A DNA stretch of 8,614 nucleotides from Acetofilamentum sp. (lineage in GTDB: Bacteria; Bacteroidota; Bacteroidia; Bacteroidales; DTU049). The notes below the pieces were generated by a model, which was not told the DNA's origin, made no database searches, and was given only the letters and a program-made list of their open reading frames with translations. The first letter of the stretch is position 1, and each line of letters opens with the position of its first letter. The stretch is from the NCBI GenBank assembly GCA_020720525.1, contig DYON01000108.1:1-8614 (forward strand), written 5' to 3'. The translations under genes were made by a program, and so were the position numbers. Positions 1 through 7,276 of the stretch are shown one piece after another.

Positions 1-2
1 AC

Positions 3-254
3 AGCGATTTGAAATCACTCATATTCAATAAAACTCGCGGAGTTTCGAGCAAATACTTACAGCACTATGCCGATTGGACCACGCTTATGCGCATGCGAAA
101 AGAAATCAAGGTCATTCAAGCCGAGCTCTACCAAAATCGGCAAGGCTGGGCGGCCTACACGGATCGAGAAGCGTATTTTCAGCGATTTATGCAAGAGCAC
201 TCTGAAACCGAGCATGTCAGAACGTCGCATAGAGTTTGGAAAACGTCGAGCTAA
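3..254 (+). CDS. C-terminal end of an unrecognised protein (5' truncated by the window)
   Basis: The frame is open from the window edge and ends at TAA 252-254, so only about 83 C-terminal residues are visible and the true start lies upstream. The visible part is hydrophilic, aromatic and rich in charged residues, with a likely helical stretch (LMRMRKEIKVIQAELYQNRQ), and has no membrane segment or motif that I recognise. Its composition looks more natural than that of the overlapping frame at 67-276, which is blocked by TGA at position 10. The next gene starts 78 bp downstream behind its own promoter-like element, so this gene probably ends a separate transcription unit. No function is proposed. 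It could be the tail of another envelope or glycan enzyme judging from its neighbours, but that is guesswork. Confidence 0.6.
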   Translation, partial: SDLKSLIFNKTRGVSSKYLQHYADWTTLMRMRKEIKVIQAELYQNRQGWAAYTDREAYFQRFMQEHSETEHVRTSHRVWKTSS

Positions 255-305
255 CTATTTTGAATGGAGAAATTAAGTGCGCAATCATAAAAGATAAAAT
301 TCTTA

Positions 306-313
306 TACCTTTG
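306..313 (+). promoter_or_regulatory. Bacteroidota-type -7 promoter element for the acyltransferase operon
   Basis: TACCTTTG matches the Bacteroidota -7 consensus TAnnTTTG exactly and lies 19 bases before the ATG at 333, giving a short leader. No good TTTG -33 element sits at the expected distance; the nearest TTTG (259-262) is 43 bases upstream. The spacer is AT-rich. This would be the only promoter visible for the three genes 333-4480. Confidence 0.5.
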
Positions 314-332
314 TTTTTTATATTTTTTCGAC

Positions 333-1457
333 ATGGAAAACTTCGATGACATTCGTCCATATCGCGATGATGAAATGGAAATGGCTATCAGCAAATTAAT
401 TGTTGAGGATGAATTCATTTCTATTTTAAAATACTTCTTCAAAAAAAACTATTTAAATTACCTTGAAAGTCTTAAAACTGTTCGAGAAGCTGACGAGTTT
501 CAGGTGTTTCTGATTAAACCTATTTTGGATGGGTTAAAGGCAGCTTCAATGACCGAACTTACTTTTTCCGGTATTGAAAATATTCTAACCAACCAACCTT
601 GTCTCTTCATTTCTAATCATCGCGATATTGTTCTCGATCCTGCTTTGTTAGATTTGGTTTTGCATTTAAACAATATTCCAACTGTTGAAATTGCAATAGG
701 GAGTAATTTACTTATAAAACCCTGGATTGAAGTTTTTGTTAGGATCAACAAATCGTTTATTGTGCGCCGCGATGTTTCTGGAAGAGAATTATTACGTAGT
801 TCGTTACATTTGTCTCAATATATCAGGGACAATATTGTTGAGCGAGGAAGCTATACTTGGATTGCTCAGCGCGAAGGGAGGGCTAAAGATGGCAACGATT
901 TTACACAAGAAAGTTTGCTTCGGATGTTGTCTTTATCAGGTAATACTAAAAACATCGCAGATTCTTTAATCCCTTTGAATATTATTCCAGTAAGCATTTC
1001 GTATGAATTTGATCCCTGCGACGGCTTAAAAGCTCGAGAACTCTGGATGAAAAAATCTGGACAACCATTTGTGAAATCGCCTCAAGACGACCTAGTAAGC
1101 ATGGAACTTGGTTTGCGGGGGCAAAAGGGGGCAGTTCACTTTCATTTCGATAAACCAATTACTCCTGAACTGAAAACAATTGCGTCATTAGGTATTCATG
1201 AACAAGGTACTGCAATTGCTCAAATGATTGATAGTCGAATTTTCTCTTCCTACAAGCTCTCTAATACCCAAAAAGCTGCTTATAATTTATTTTTTGGAGT
1301 GAATAAATTTGATATTGAGGAGTTGCAAATGGCATACTTAAAAGCATATTTTAGTAAGCAACTTGAAGATGTTGGACTTAGTTCCAACGAAATGACTTTC
1401 ATCCTTCAACAATATGCAAACCCAGCTGCAAATTATTTGAAAATTCAGGAAAAATAG
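333..1457 (+). CDS. PlsC/GPAT-like glycerolipid acyltransferase (LPLAT superfamily)
   Basis: A 374-residue protein predicted to transfer an acyl chain to a glycerophospholipid or similar acceptor at the inner face of the cytoplasmic membrane. The four LPLAT blocks are visible in order: block I SNHRDIVLD (residues 94-102, catalytic His96), block II FIVRRD (142-147), block III QREGRAKDGND (179-189, the EGR substrate-binding block) and block IV IPVSISYEFDP (218-228). About 90 residues precede block I and about 140 follow block IV, longer than a minimal PlsC of roughly 240 residues. The family's catalytic motif is normally Hx4D, whereas here the spacing from His96 to Asp102 is five residues, with Asp98 also close. 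ATG 333 follows a -7 element and no Shine-Dalgarno is seen. The gene ends 3 bp before the membrane glycosyltransferase, so the two are almost certainly co-transcribed. The acceptor (1-acyl-G3P, G3P, or an ornithine or glycolipid precursor) cannot be told from the sequence. Confidence 0.85.
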   Translation: MENFDDIRPYRDDEMEMAISKLIVEDEFISILKYFFKKNYLNYLESLKTVREADEFQVFLIKPILDGLKAASMTELTFSGIENILTNQPCLFISNHRDIVLDPALLDLVLHLNNIPTVEIAIGSNLLIKPWIEVFVRINKSFIVRRDVSGRELLRSSLHLSQYIRDNIVERGSYTWIAQREGRAKDGNDFTQESLLRMLSLSGNTKNIADSLIPLNIIPVSISYEFDPCDGLKARELWMKKSGQPFVKSPQDDLVSMELGLRGQKGAVHFHFDKPITPELKTIASLGIHEQGTAIAQMIDSRIFSSYKLSNTQKAAYNLFFGVNKFDIEELQMAYLKAYFSKQLEDVGLSSNEMTFILQQYANPAANYLKIQEK

Positions 1458-1460
1458 CCC

Positions 1461-3404
1461 ATGAAAGTACTTCGAAGCGAAGGAATTATTATTATCGCAA
1501 TCCTTATAGTTGCATCGGTACTTCGTTTCTGGAATTTATTCAATATACCTTTCACTTACGATGAGTTTAGTGCACTTTTTCGCACTCAATATGATTCTTT
1601 TAGCGAAATGATTAGCAAAGGTGCGCGTGTCGATGGGCATCCAGTTGGAATTCAGGTGTTTTTATATTATTACACTAAACTTGTCGGGTTCAACGAAGGA
1701 TGGGTTAAACTGCCTTTTATTCTTGCTGGAATTGCATCGGTGTATCTGATTTGGCGAATTGGACGCGAATGGTTTTCGCCTCAAGTGGGACTCCTTTCGG
1801 CGGCAACAATAGCTTTTATGCACTACACCATTGTGTATAGCCAAATTGCTCGTCCGTATGGAAGTGGTTTTTTTTTCACACTTCTCATGCTTCTTGGTTG
1901 GTCGAGAATTGTTCTCGCAAAAAATGAGATTCACTGGAAAAACTATGTGTACTTTATTCTTGGGGCTTCCCTGTGCATGTACAATCATCATTTTTCGGCC
2001 TTGATGGCTGTATTAACGGGGTTTCTTGGACTTTTCTTTGTGCATGGCAAGGTTCTCCGAAACTACATCATTGCTGGATTTATCATTGCAGCTCTTTATA
2101 TTCCACACATTGAAATCTTTTTTCATCAGTTAGGACTTGGCGGAATTGGGCAATGGTTAAATAAACCAACTCCAACCTTTTTTTACGACTACTTAAAATA
2201 TATTTTTCACTTCTCAAAATTCACAGCCATTTTCTTTGGAGTCATGGTTCTTTTTGGTTTTGCTCAGTCCATCATTCAAAAAAAAATACAATTGCGACGC
2301 GTGCATTTGATTGCATTAGTGTTGGGAATTTTACCAGCAGCTATTGGATATGTGTATTCTGTAAAAGTAGCTCCATTGCTTCAGTTTTCAGTTTTACTGT
2401 TCTCGTTTCCAATGCTGGTACTGCTTGCTTTCAGCGTTTTCGAAAAGGCTGGGAAAATTCAGACCTACATACTCACTGGCTTGTGGTCGTTGATGCTTTT
2501 ATACTCGCTGATAGTTGTGAGGCAACATTATAATTATTTCTACCGCTCTCCATATCAGGAATCAATGAAAGAAATACAAGCATTTTCGGAGTCGTACCCG
2601 GTAGATTCAACGGTGGTTTTATGCAATTTTAGACCTGAAATTACTGAGTTTTATAAAACAAAATACAACATCACGCCCAATCTTCATTTTACAAACCCCG
2701 ATTCCATTAAGGAGTTGAAAAAACTTCATCAGCTTTTGTCCGATGAAAAATATCGCTATTTGATTTTGGCGAAAACCAATGAAAATCAACCTTGGCTTTT
2801 TGCATTAACCCGCGAATATTTTTCGAAGGTATTGAAGGATAAAAACTACAATCAGGGTTCCTGTTTTATTATGTCGCGTGGTGGTGAAGCAAGCTACAGC
2901 AACTACTTTTTTTCGTCGATTTGCCATTACGATTCGCTGAGTTCGGGGACTTGGATTTTTGATAACGCTCGAATTGTGAATGACACATTGGGCAGCAGAA
3001 GCGTTCTGAAAATTGACAGCTTGGTGCAATTTGAATCGACGCTTGTGCAACCTCTTAAAGGTCTTGTTAAGTCAAAGAACTGCATTGTTGATGCAACTGT
3101 TTGGGTCTTTGTCCCAGATTCAATTGTGGGAGAAGCTCTTTGGGTAGCATCCATCGAATCGGATACTGGCGCAGTTGTTTGGTGTGCTTCTACGATTAAT
3201 TCTAATTCTGTCCCCATAAACAAGTGGGTGCCTGCCTCGGTGAGTGTTTTTATTCCGGATATGAAAGAGATTCCTTTTGATAAAATACTCAAAGTCTATC
3301 TTTTCAACTCGGCAAAATCGACCTTCTATATCCGAAACGCATTTGCGGGTATCCGTACCGGAAATGATGCTGTTTACTGGATTACCTACGGGCTAATGAA
3401 ATGA
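1461..3404 (+). CDS. Polytopic membrane glycosyltransferase, GT39/ArnT-like (GT-C fold), with C-terminal beta-rich domain
   Basis: A 647-residue protein. Residues 8-28 form the first membrane helix and are followed at once by TYDEFSAL, the Asp34-Glu35 pair in the first outer loop that is the catalytic hallmark of GT39/GT83-type, polyprenyl-phosphate-sugar-dependent GT-C transferases. A second loop motif, DGHP (58-61), and a QIARPYG motif (128-134) also fit. Further hydrophobic helices run to about residue 355 (e.g. 84-100, 108-125, 136-152, 161-195, 201-221, 254-272, 280-300, 306-325, 333-353). The remaining 290 residues are soluble and probably extracytoplasmic; residues about 490-645 alternate short beta-like strands rich in W, V and S, suggesting a beta-sandwich. 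The predicted role is transfer of a sugar from a lipid carrier to a surface lipid, protein or polysaccharide. It starts 3 bp after the acyltransferase stop and precedes another glycosyltransferase, which supports a glycolipid or surface glycan operon. Two 9-base homopolymers (T 1868-1876, A 2278-2286) lie in the coding frame. Confidence 0.82.
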   Translation: MKVLRSEGIIIIAILIVASVLRFWNLFNIPFTYDEFSALFRTQYDSFSEMISKGARVDGHPVGIQVFLYYYTKLVGFNEGWVKLPFILAGIASVYLIWRIGREWFSPQVGLLSAATIAFMHYTIVYSQIARPYGSGFFFTLLMLLGWSRIVLAKNEIHWKNYVYFILGASLCMYNHHFSALMAVLTGFLGLFFVHGKVLRNYIIAGFIIAALYIPHIEIFFHQLGLGGIGQWLNKPTPTFFYDYLKYIFHFSKFTAIFFGVMVLFGFAQSIIQKKIQLRRVHLIALVLGILPAAIGYVYSVKVAPLLQFSVLLFSFPMLVLLAFSVFEKAGKIQTYILTGLWSLMLLYSLIVVRQHYNYFYRSPYQESMKEIQAFSESYPVDSTVVLCNFRPEITEFYKTKYNITPNLHFTNPDSIKELKKLHQLLSDEKYRYLILAKTNENQPWLFALTREYFSKVLKDKNYNQGSCFIMSRGGEASYSNYFFSSICHYDSLSSGTWIFDNARIVNDTLGSRSVLKIDSLVQFESTLVQPLKGLVKSKNCIVDATVWVFVPDSIVGEALWVASIESDTGAVVWCASTINSNSVPINKWVPASVSVFIPDMKEIPFDKILKVYLFNSAKSTFYIRNAFAGIRTGNDAVYWITYGLMK

Positions 3405-3433
3405 CAACGTTCAAATAATCAATAAATCATATT

Positions 3434-4480
3434 TTGAAAATCCTATTCTGCGGCAAAGACAAATTCTCGTACCATCGAACACGTGTTCTGATTGAAGGTT
3501 TGAAAAAAATTGAAAACGTTTCGTGTTCCACTTTTTCGATTTCAGCACGCGATGCTTCGAATGCACAGAAGCTAAAAGAATTGTCTATCGATGTTGATTA
3601 TGTGATTGTACCTGCGTTTAGGCATAAAGATGTGCGTTGGGTGAAAAAAAACAGTCAAGCTCCCGTTGTTTTCGACCCGCTGATTTCGGAATACCTGACC
3701 AAGGTGATCGATTATGGTCAATGGTACAAAGCTGCAACAAAATATCTTTTCGACCGCCGCACATTGAATGGAGCTGATTTTTTACTTGCCGATACCGAAG
3801 CCATGAAAAGCTATTATACCCGCAACTTTGGTTTCCCTGCTCAGCGTATCTGCGTTGTGCCCGTTGGCTATATTTCGGACGATTTTGTACCCAAAAACCA
3901 TCCCACTTCCGATCGCGACTTTCATGTGGGTTTTTATGGAAGCTTTGTTCCGCTGCAGGGAGCCGATGTGATTGCAAAAGCAGCTTTTTTGCTGAAAAAT
4001 GAAAACCTCGTTTTCGACATGATTGGCAACGGAGCTACCTACAACAATTTCTTGAAAATCAAAGAGCAAAACAAACTATCGAACATCAAACTGCATGGTT
4101 GGTTGCCATACGAACAGCTTTCGGATACCATTGCAGAATTCGATATTTGTCTTGGAATTTTCGGACGTTCAGGAAAAGCTGCTCGAGTGATTCCCAATAA
4201 GCTATTTCATTATGGCGCCATGCAGAAATGCATGATTACACGCGATTCATCCGCTATCAGGGAAATCTTCGATCCAAACAAAAATATCATTGTTGTTGAG
4301 CCCATGGCCGAAAAACTCGCCGAAGCCATCCTTGAAATTAAAAAAAATCAGATACGCAAACAGTATATTGCCGAAGCGGGACATCAGCTTATTTCAACCA
4401 TGTTTAATGAAAAAATCATTGCCAATAGGCTGGTGGATTTTCTTCGCGACACGAAGCTAAACAGCAGTTTGCGAAAATAA
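3434..4480 (+). CDS. GT4-like glycosyltransferase (GT-B fold), TTG start
   Basis: A 348-residue cytosolic glycosyltransferase. The N-terminal half opens with a Rossmann-like strand (MKILFCG) and an early HRTR basic segment (14-17). The C-terminal nucleotide-sugar half shows the typical GT4 run: VGFYGSFVPLQGADVIAKAA (165-184), DMIGNG (195-200), LHGWLPYEQL (220-229) and the distal block KLFHYGAMQKCMITRDSSAIREIF (256-279). The usual EGFG...E acidic motif is replaced by GIFGRSGKAARVIPNK, so donor binding may differ from classical GT4 enzymes. TTG 3434 is chosen as the start because it gives the canonical MKILF opening and the in-frame stop TAA at 3416-3418 leaves no ATG, GTG or other TTG upstream. 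The 29-bp gap after the membrane glycosyltransferase suggests the same operon. The likely job is adding a sugar to an envelope glycan or lipid-linked precursor; donor and acceptor are unknown. Confidence 0.8.
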   Translation: MKILFCGKDKFSYHRTRVLIEGLKKIENVSCSTFSISARDASNAQKLKELSIDVDYVIVPAFRHKDVRWVKKNSQAPVVFDPLISEYLTKVIDYGQWYKAATKYLFDRRTLNGADFLLADTEAMKSYYTRNFGFPAQRICVVPVGYISDDFVPKNHPTSDRDFHVGFYGSFVPLQGADVIAKAAFLLKNENLVFDMIGNGATYNNFLKIKEQNKLSNIKLHGWLPYEQLSDTIAEFDICLGIFGRSGKAARVIPNKLFHYGAMQKCMITRDSSAIREIFDPNKNIIVVEPMAEKLAEAILEIKKNQIRKQYIAEAGHQLISTMFNEKIIANRLVDFLRDTKLNSSLRK

Positions 4481-4488
4481 GTTGGGGG

Positions 4489-4515
4489 TTTGAATATAAA
4501 TTTCTAGTACATTTG
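4489..4515 (+). promoter_or_regulatory. Bacteroidota-type promoter for the PLP-enzyme/dehydrogenase block
   Basis: TACATTTG at 4508-4515 matches TAnnTTTG exactly, 19 bases before ATG 4535. TTTG at 4489-4492 is a possible -33 element with a 15-bp spacer, somewhat short; TTG at 4482-4484 would give a 23-bp spacer. The element sits in the 54-bp gap that separates the glycan block from the catabolic block, so it likely starts a new transcription unit. Confidence 0.55.
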
Positions 4516-4534
4516 CAGGTTAAACTTATTTGTT

Positions 4535-6004
4535 ATGATTAAAACGATTGATCATGTCGTTAGCGGCGACGTTGTAAAAAAAGCTGCAAAACGATTTAAG
4601 GAAAAAGGCATCATTCTTCCGACATTTGCACAAATGCGCAATCCTGACCTTATTCCAGACGATATAAAAGAAAAACTAAAAACAGTTGGACTTTGGGATT
4701 TAAACCCATTAAATCTTTTTAGAATCACATGGAAAAATGAACCCACAGAAACAGGCGGTGGATTTGGAAAAGTCAATTATATTGAAATTCCCAAAGAAAT
4801 AACTGGAGTGAAAGCCCGTATTTTCATGATGGTTGGAAAATACTTCCCAACTGGTGCACACAAAGTTGGTGCAGCTTATGGCTGTTTAGCTCCTCGCATT
4901 ATTACAGGTCAATTCGACCCCGAATATCACAAAGCAGTTTGGCCCAGCACGGGCAACTATTGTCGTGGTGGTGCTTTCGATTCTTGGCTGATGGGATGCA
5001 CCGCAGTTGCTATTCTTCCCGAAGAAATGAGCCGCGAACGTTTCGATTGGTTGCGCGAAATTGGTGCAGAAGTATATGCTACTCCTGGCTGCGAATCGAA
5101 TGTGAAAGAAATTTACGACAAATGCTGGGAAATCCGTCGCACCAAACCCGACCACATCATTCTGAATCAATTTGACGAGTTTGGAAATCCTGTCTGGCAT
5201 TACAACGTGACCGGACCCGCCATTGAAGAAATATTTAACTATGTGAAAACGGGCAAATCGCGCCTTTCGGCTTTTATTTCAAACACTGGAAGTGCTGGAA
5301 CTATTGCTGCTGGCGATTACCTCAGAACCAATTTTCCCGCCTTAAAAGTGGTTGCTTCCGAAGCTCTTCAATGTCCTACTTTGTTGTCCAACGGATTTGG
5401 CGGACATCGCATTGAAGGAATTGGCGACAAGCACGTGCCTTGGGTTCACAATGTGAAAAACACCAATGTTGTTACTGCTATCGACGACGAAGATTGCATG
5501 CGCGCTATGCGTCTGTTCAACGAGCCCGAAGGGAAAAAATTCCTTCAAAGGCTTGGACTCGATGCTGCTGTAATTAATAAATTGAATTATCTCGGAATTT
5601 CGAGCATCGCAAACCTCATTTCGGCCATTAAAACAGCGAAATACTACGAAATGGACGAGAACGATGTGATTATTTCGATTGCAACCGATAGTATGGATAT
5701 GTACGAATCGCGTCTCAACGAACAAAATGTTGAAAAAGGTGCTTACAACGAAATGCAAGCCGCTCGCGATTTTGAAAAATCGATGCTTGCAGCTTCTGTT
5801 GATTATTTAAAAGAACTCACCTTTGCCGACCAAAAAGCAATTCATAATTTGAAATATTTCACGTGGATTGAACAGCAAGAAAAGCCACTCGAAGAGCTGA
5901 ATCAACTGTGGAACGACCACGATATTTGGACAACTCTTTTCAATCAGGTTGCTAAATGGGACGAATTGATTGAAGAATTCAACCAGGAAGTGAAAAATGC
6001 ATAA
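4535..6004 (+). CDS. PLP-dependent fold-type II enzyme, cysteine-synthase-like, with C-terminal extension
   Basis: A 489-residue member of the tryptophan-synthase-beta/cysteine-synthase superfamily, expected to catalyse beta-elimination or beta-replacement on an amino acid in the cytosol. PTGAHKVGAAYG (105-116) carries the likely Schiff-base Lys110; STGNYCRGGA (138-147) is the substrate-carboxylate/asparagine loop with Asn141; SNTGSAGT (249-256) is the PLP-phosphate loop. GHRIEGIGDKHVP (290-302) resembles the 'GIG' segment of O-acetylserine sulfhydrylases. An N-terminal segment of about 90 residues precedes the first core block, and about 95 residues after ATDSMDMYESR (383-393) form an acidic helical tail absent from plain cysteine synthases (about 310 residues). 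It overlaps the next gene by one base (TAATG). The context upstream of a selenium-dependent-type xanthine dehydrogenase suggests amino-acid breakdown within purine catabolism rather than cysteine synthesis. It is not recognisable as YgeX, OrtB or TrpB, and its substrate is unknown. Confidence 0.85.
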   Translation: MIKTIDHVVSGDVVKKAAKRFKEKGIILPTFAQMRNPDLIPDDIKEKLKTVGLWDLNPLNLFRITWKNEPTETGGGFGKVNYIEIPKEITGVKARIFMMVGKYFPTGAHKVGAAYGCLAPRIITGQFDPEYHKAVWPSTGNYCRGGAFDSWLMGCTAVAILPEEMSRERFDWLREIGAEVYATPGCESNVKEIYDKCWEIRRTKPDHIILNQFDEFGNPVWHYNVTGPAIEEIFNYVKTGKSRLSAFISNTGSAGTIAAGDYLRTNFPALKVVASEALQCPTLLSNGFGGHRIEGIGDKHVPWVHNVKNTNVVTAIDDEDCMRAMRLFNEPEGKKFLQRLGLDAAVINKLNYLGISSIANLISAIKTAKYYEMDENDVIISIATDSMDMYESRLNEQNVEKGAYNEMQAARDFEKSMLAASVDYLKELTFADQKAIHNLKYFTWIEQQEKPLEELNQLWNDHDIWTTLFNQVAKWDELIEEFNQEVKNA

Positions 6005-7245
6005 TGGCTGCTGGTAAATATTTCTTCAAATGCAGCGACTGTGGCAAGGAATACTACGATGACAAATTCATGTATTTGTGCCCAGTGTGTTCACAACAAA
6101 ATACTGCCAATCAGCCTCCAAAAGGCATATTGAAGATTGTTTATCGTTACGAAGATTTAAAAGCCCAATTTAGTAGAGACGTTACAAAAAGCGTCTCTAC
6201 CAATTGGTTGCCTTTGCTGCCCATCGAAAAAAACGAAAGTTTAGGCAGTTTGGCTGTTGGCAACACACCTTTGATTCCAGTGAATGAGTTGAATGGAAAA
6301 ATACTTTCCTTTTCGTTGTTTCTCAAAGACGATTCGCGCAATCCAACTTTTTCGTTCAAAGACAGAGCTTCGGTGCTGGTTTCTGCTTTTGCAAAAGAAA
6401 ATGGAATTAATACGATTATAGCAGCTTCAACTGGCAATGCGGGTTCGTCGTTGGCTGGCATTTGCGCCTCGCAAGGACAAAAAGCCATCATTTGTGTTCC
6501 AGCTGCAGCTCCCAAAGCCAAGTTGACTCAAATTCTGATGTATGGAGCTCAAATTGTACCTGTTGCTGGAACCTACGACGATGCATTCGACTTGAGTGTT
6601 GCCTTGACTGAAAAAACGGGCATCTACAATCGAAATACGGCTTACAATCCTTTCACCATCGAAGGGAAAAAAACAGTGTCGTTCGAATTGTTTGCCCAAT
6701 GCGGCAACAAAGCTCCCGACCGAATATTTGTTCCAGTTGGCGATGGCGTTATTATTTCAGGGGTGTACAAAGGATTCGAAGACTTACTAAAACTCGGACT
6801 TATTGACAAAATGCCCGTTATTGTTGCTGTGCAAGCCGAAGGAAGCAGTAATATCATCAACAATTTGCACTCGGAATCATTTGTTTCGCAAGCATCGAAC
6901 ACTATTGCCGACTCCATTTCAGTCGATATTCCCCGAAACTTCTTCATGGCTCGAAAATTTCTCCTCGATTATCTTGGCGAATTGGTTAAGGTGAGTGACT
7001 TGGAAATTCTTCAAGCCTCAAAAATGCTCAGCAGCCAAACTGGTATATTTGCAGAACCAGCTGCCGCAACTGCCTTTGCAGGGATGCTCAAACAACAGCA
7101 AGAGTCTAAAATCAGCGTTGGCGAAAGTGTTTGTGTTATTCTCACTGGCAGCGGATTGAAAGATGTGAATGCAGTTCAATCAATGATTGAAATTCCTGAA
7201 GCTGTAATTCCGGCTGATTTTCTGAAAGATTTTCAGCAAAAATAA
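6004..7245 (+). CDS. Threonine synthase-like PLP enzyme with N-terminal zinc ribbon
   Basis: A 413-residue fold-type II PLP enzyme of the ThrC family. The N-terminus has a rubredoxin-like zinc ribbon: Cys10-x2-Cys13 and Cys26-x2-Cys29. The catalytic domain shows GNTPLIPV (86-93), NPTFSFKDRA (113-122) with the Schiff-base Lys119, STGNAGSSLAG (142-152) with Asn145, the phosphate loop PVGDGVIISG (244-253), GIFAEPAAATAFAG (347-360) and LTGSGLKD (380-387). ThrC converts O-phosphohomoserine to threonine, and this protein may do that or a related elimination on another amino acid. The start overlaps the preceding stop by one base, implying translational coupling. No homoserine kinase or homoserine dehydrogenase is adjacent, whereas another PLP enzyme and a purine hydroxylase are, which argues for a specialised paralogue. 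A 28-bp palindromic element lies in frame at 6173-6200 and encodes residues 57-66, between the zinc ribbon and the catalytic core. Confidence 0.85.
   Translation: MAAGKYFFKCSDCGKEYYDDKFMYLCPVCSQQNTANQPPKGILKIVYRYEDLKAQFSRDVTKSVSTNWLPLLPIEKNESLGSLAVGNTPLIPVNELNGKILSFSLFLKDDSRNPTFSFKDRASVLVSAFAKENGINTIIAASTGNAGSSLAGICASQGQKAIICVPAAAPKAKLTQILMYGAQIVPVAGTYDDAFDLSVALTEKTGIYNRNTAYNPFTIEGKKTVSFELFAQCGNKAPDRIFVPVGDGVIISGVYKGFEDLLKLGLIDKMPVIVAVQAEGSSNIINNLHSESFVSQASNTIADSISVDIPRNFFMARKFLLDYLGELVKVSDLEILQASKMLSSQTGIFAEPAAATAFAGMLKQQQESKISVGESVCVILTGSGLKDVNAVQSMIEIPEAVIPADFLKDFQQK
6173..6200. repeat. Perfect 9-bp inverted repeat (palindromic element) inside the threonine synthase-like gene
   Basis: Left arm GTAGAGACG (6173-6181) and right arm CGTCTCTAC (6192-6200) are exact reverse complements around a 10-base loop. 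A GTAGAGACG...CGTCTCTAC palindrome resembles, from memory, small dispersed intergenic repeats seen in Bacteroidota and Cyanobacteria genomes. Here it lies within coding sequence, is translated as S-R-D-V-T-K-S-V-S-T and keeps the frame. No second copy was found in the window. Confidence 0.7.
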
Positions 7246-7251
7246 TATTGA

Positions 7252-7276
7252 ATTCCGGCATTTTGTAGTCTGGAAT
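7252..7276. repeat. Weak imperfect inverted repeat in the 68-bp gap before the dehydrogenase
   Basis: ATTCCGG (7252-7258) can pair with CTGGAAT (7270-7276) over 7 bp, including one G-U pair, around an 11-base loop. It is followed by an A-run, not a T-run, on the + strand, so it does not look like an intrinsic terminator for the upstream genes. It may be chance or a small leader hairpin. Confidence 0.25.

Noticed and set aside
67..276. Alternative reading frame with an ATG near the window start
   Set aside because: It overlaps the frame that is open from the window edge, has a less natural composition (rich in K, R, S and P) and no recognisable motif.
2927..3292. Minus-strand open frame of 121 codons in the glycosyltransferase C-terminal region
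   Set aside because: The + strand frame continues through it as one 647-residue protein, and the minus frame is low-complexity Ser/Thr-rich with no motif.
3421..3433. A -7 promoter element just before the TTG-start glycosyltransferase (CATATTTTG)
   Set aside because: It is one base short of TAnnTTTG and abuts the start codon, leaving no room for a leader; operon read-through is simpler.
5705..5716. Second copy of the CGTCTC repeat arm (CGCGTCTCAACG)
   Set aside because: Only six bases match and no complementary arm is nearby; it is ordinary coding sequence.
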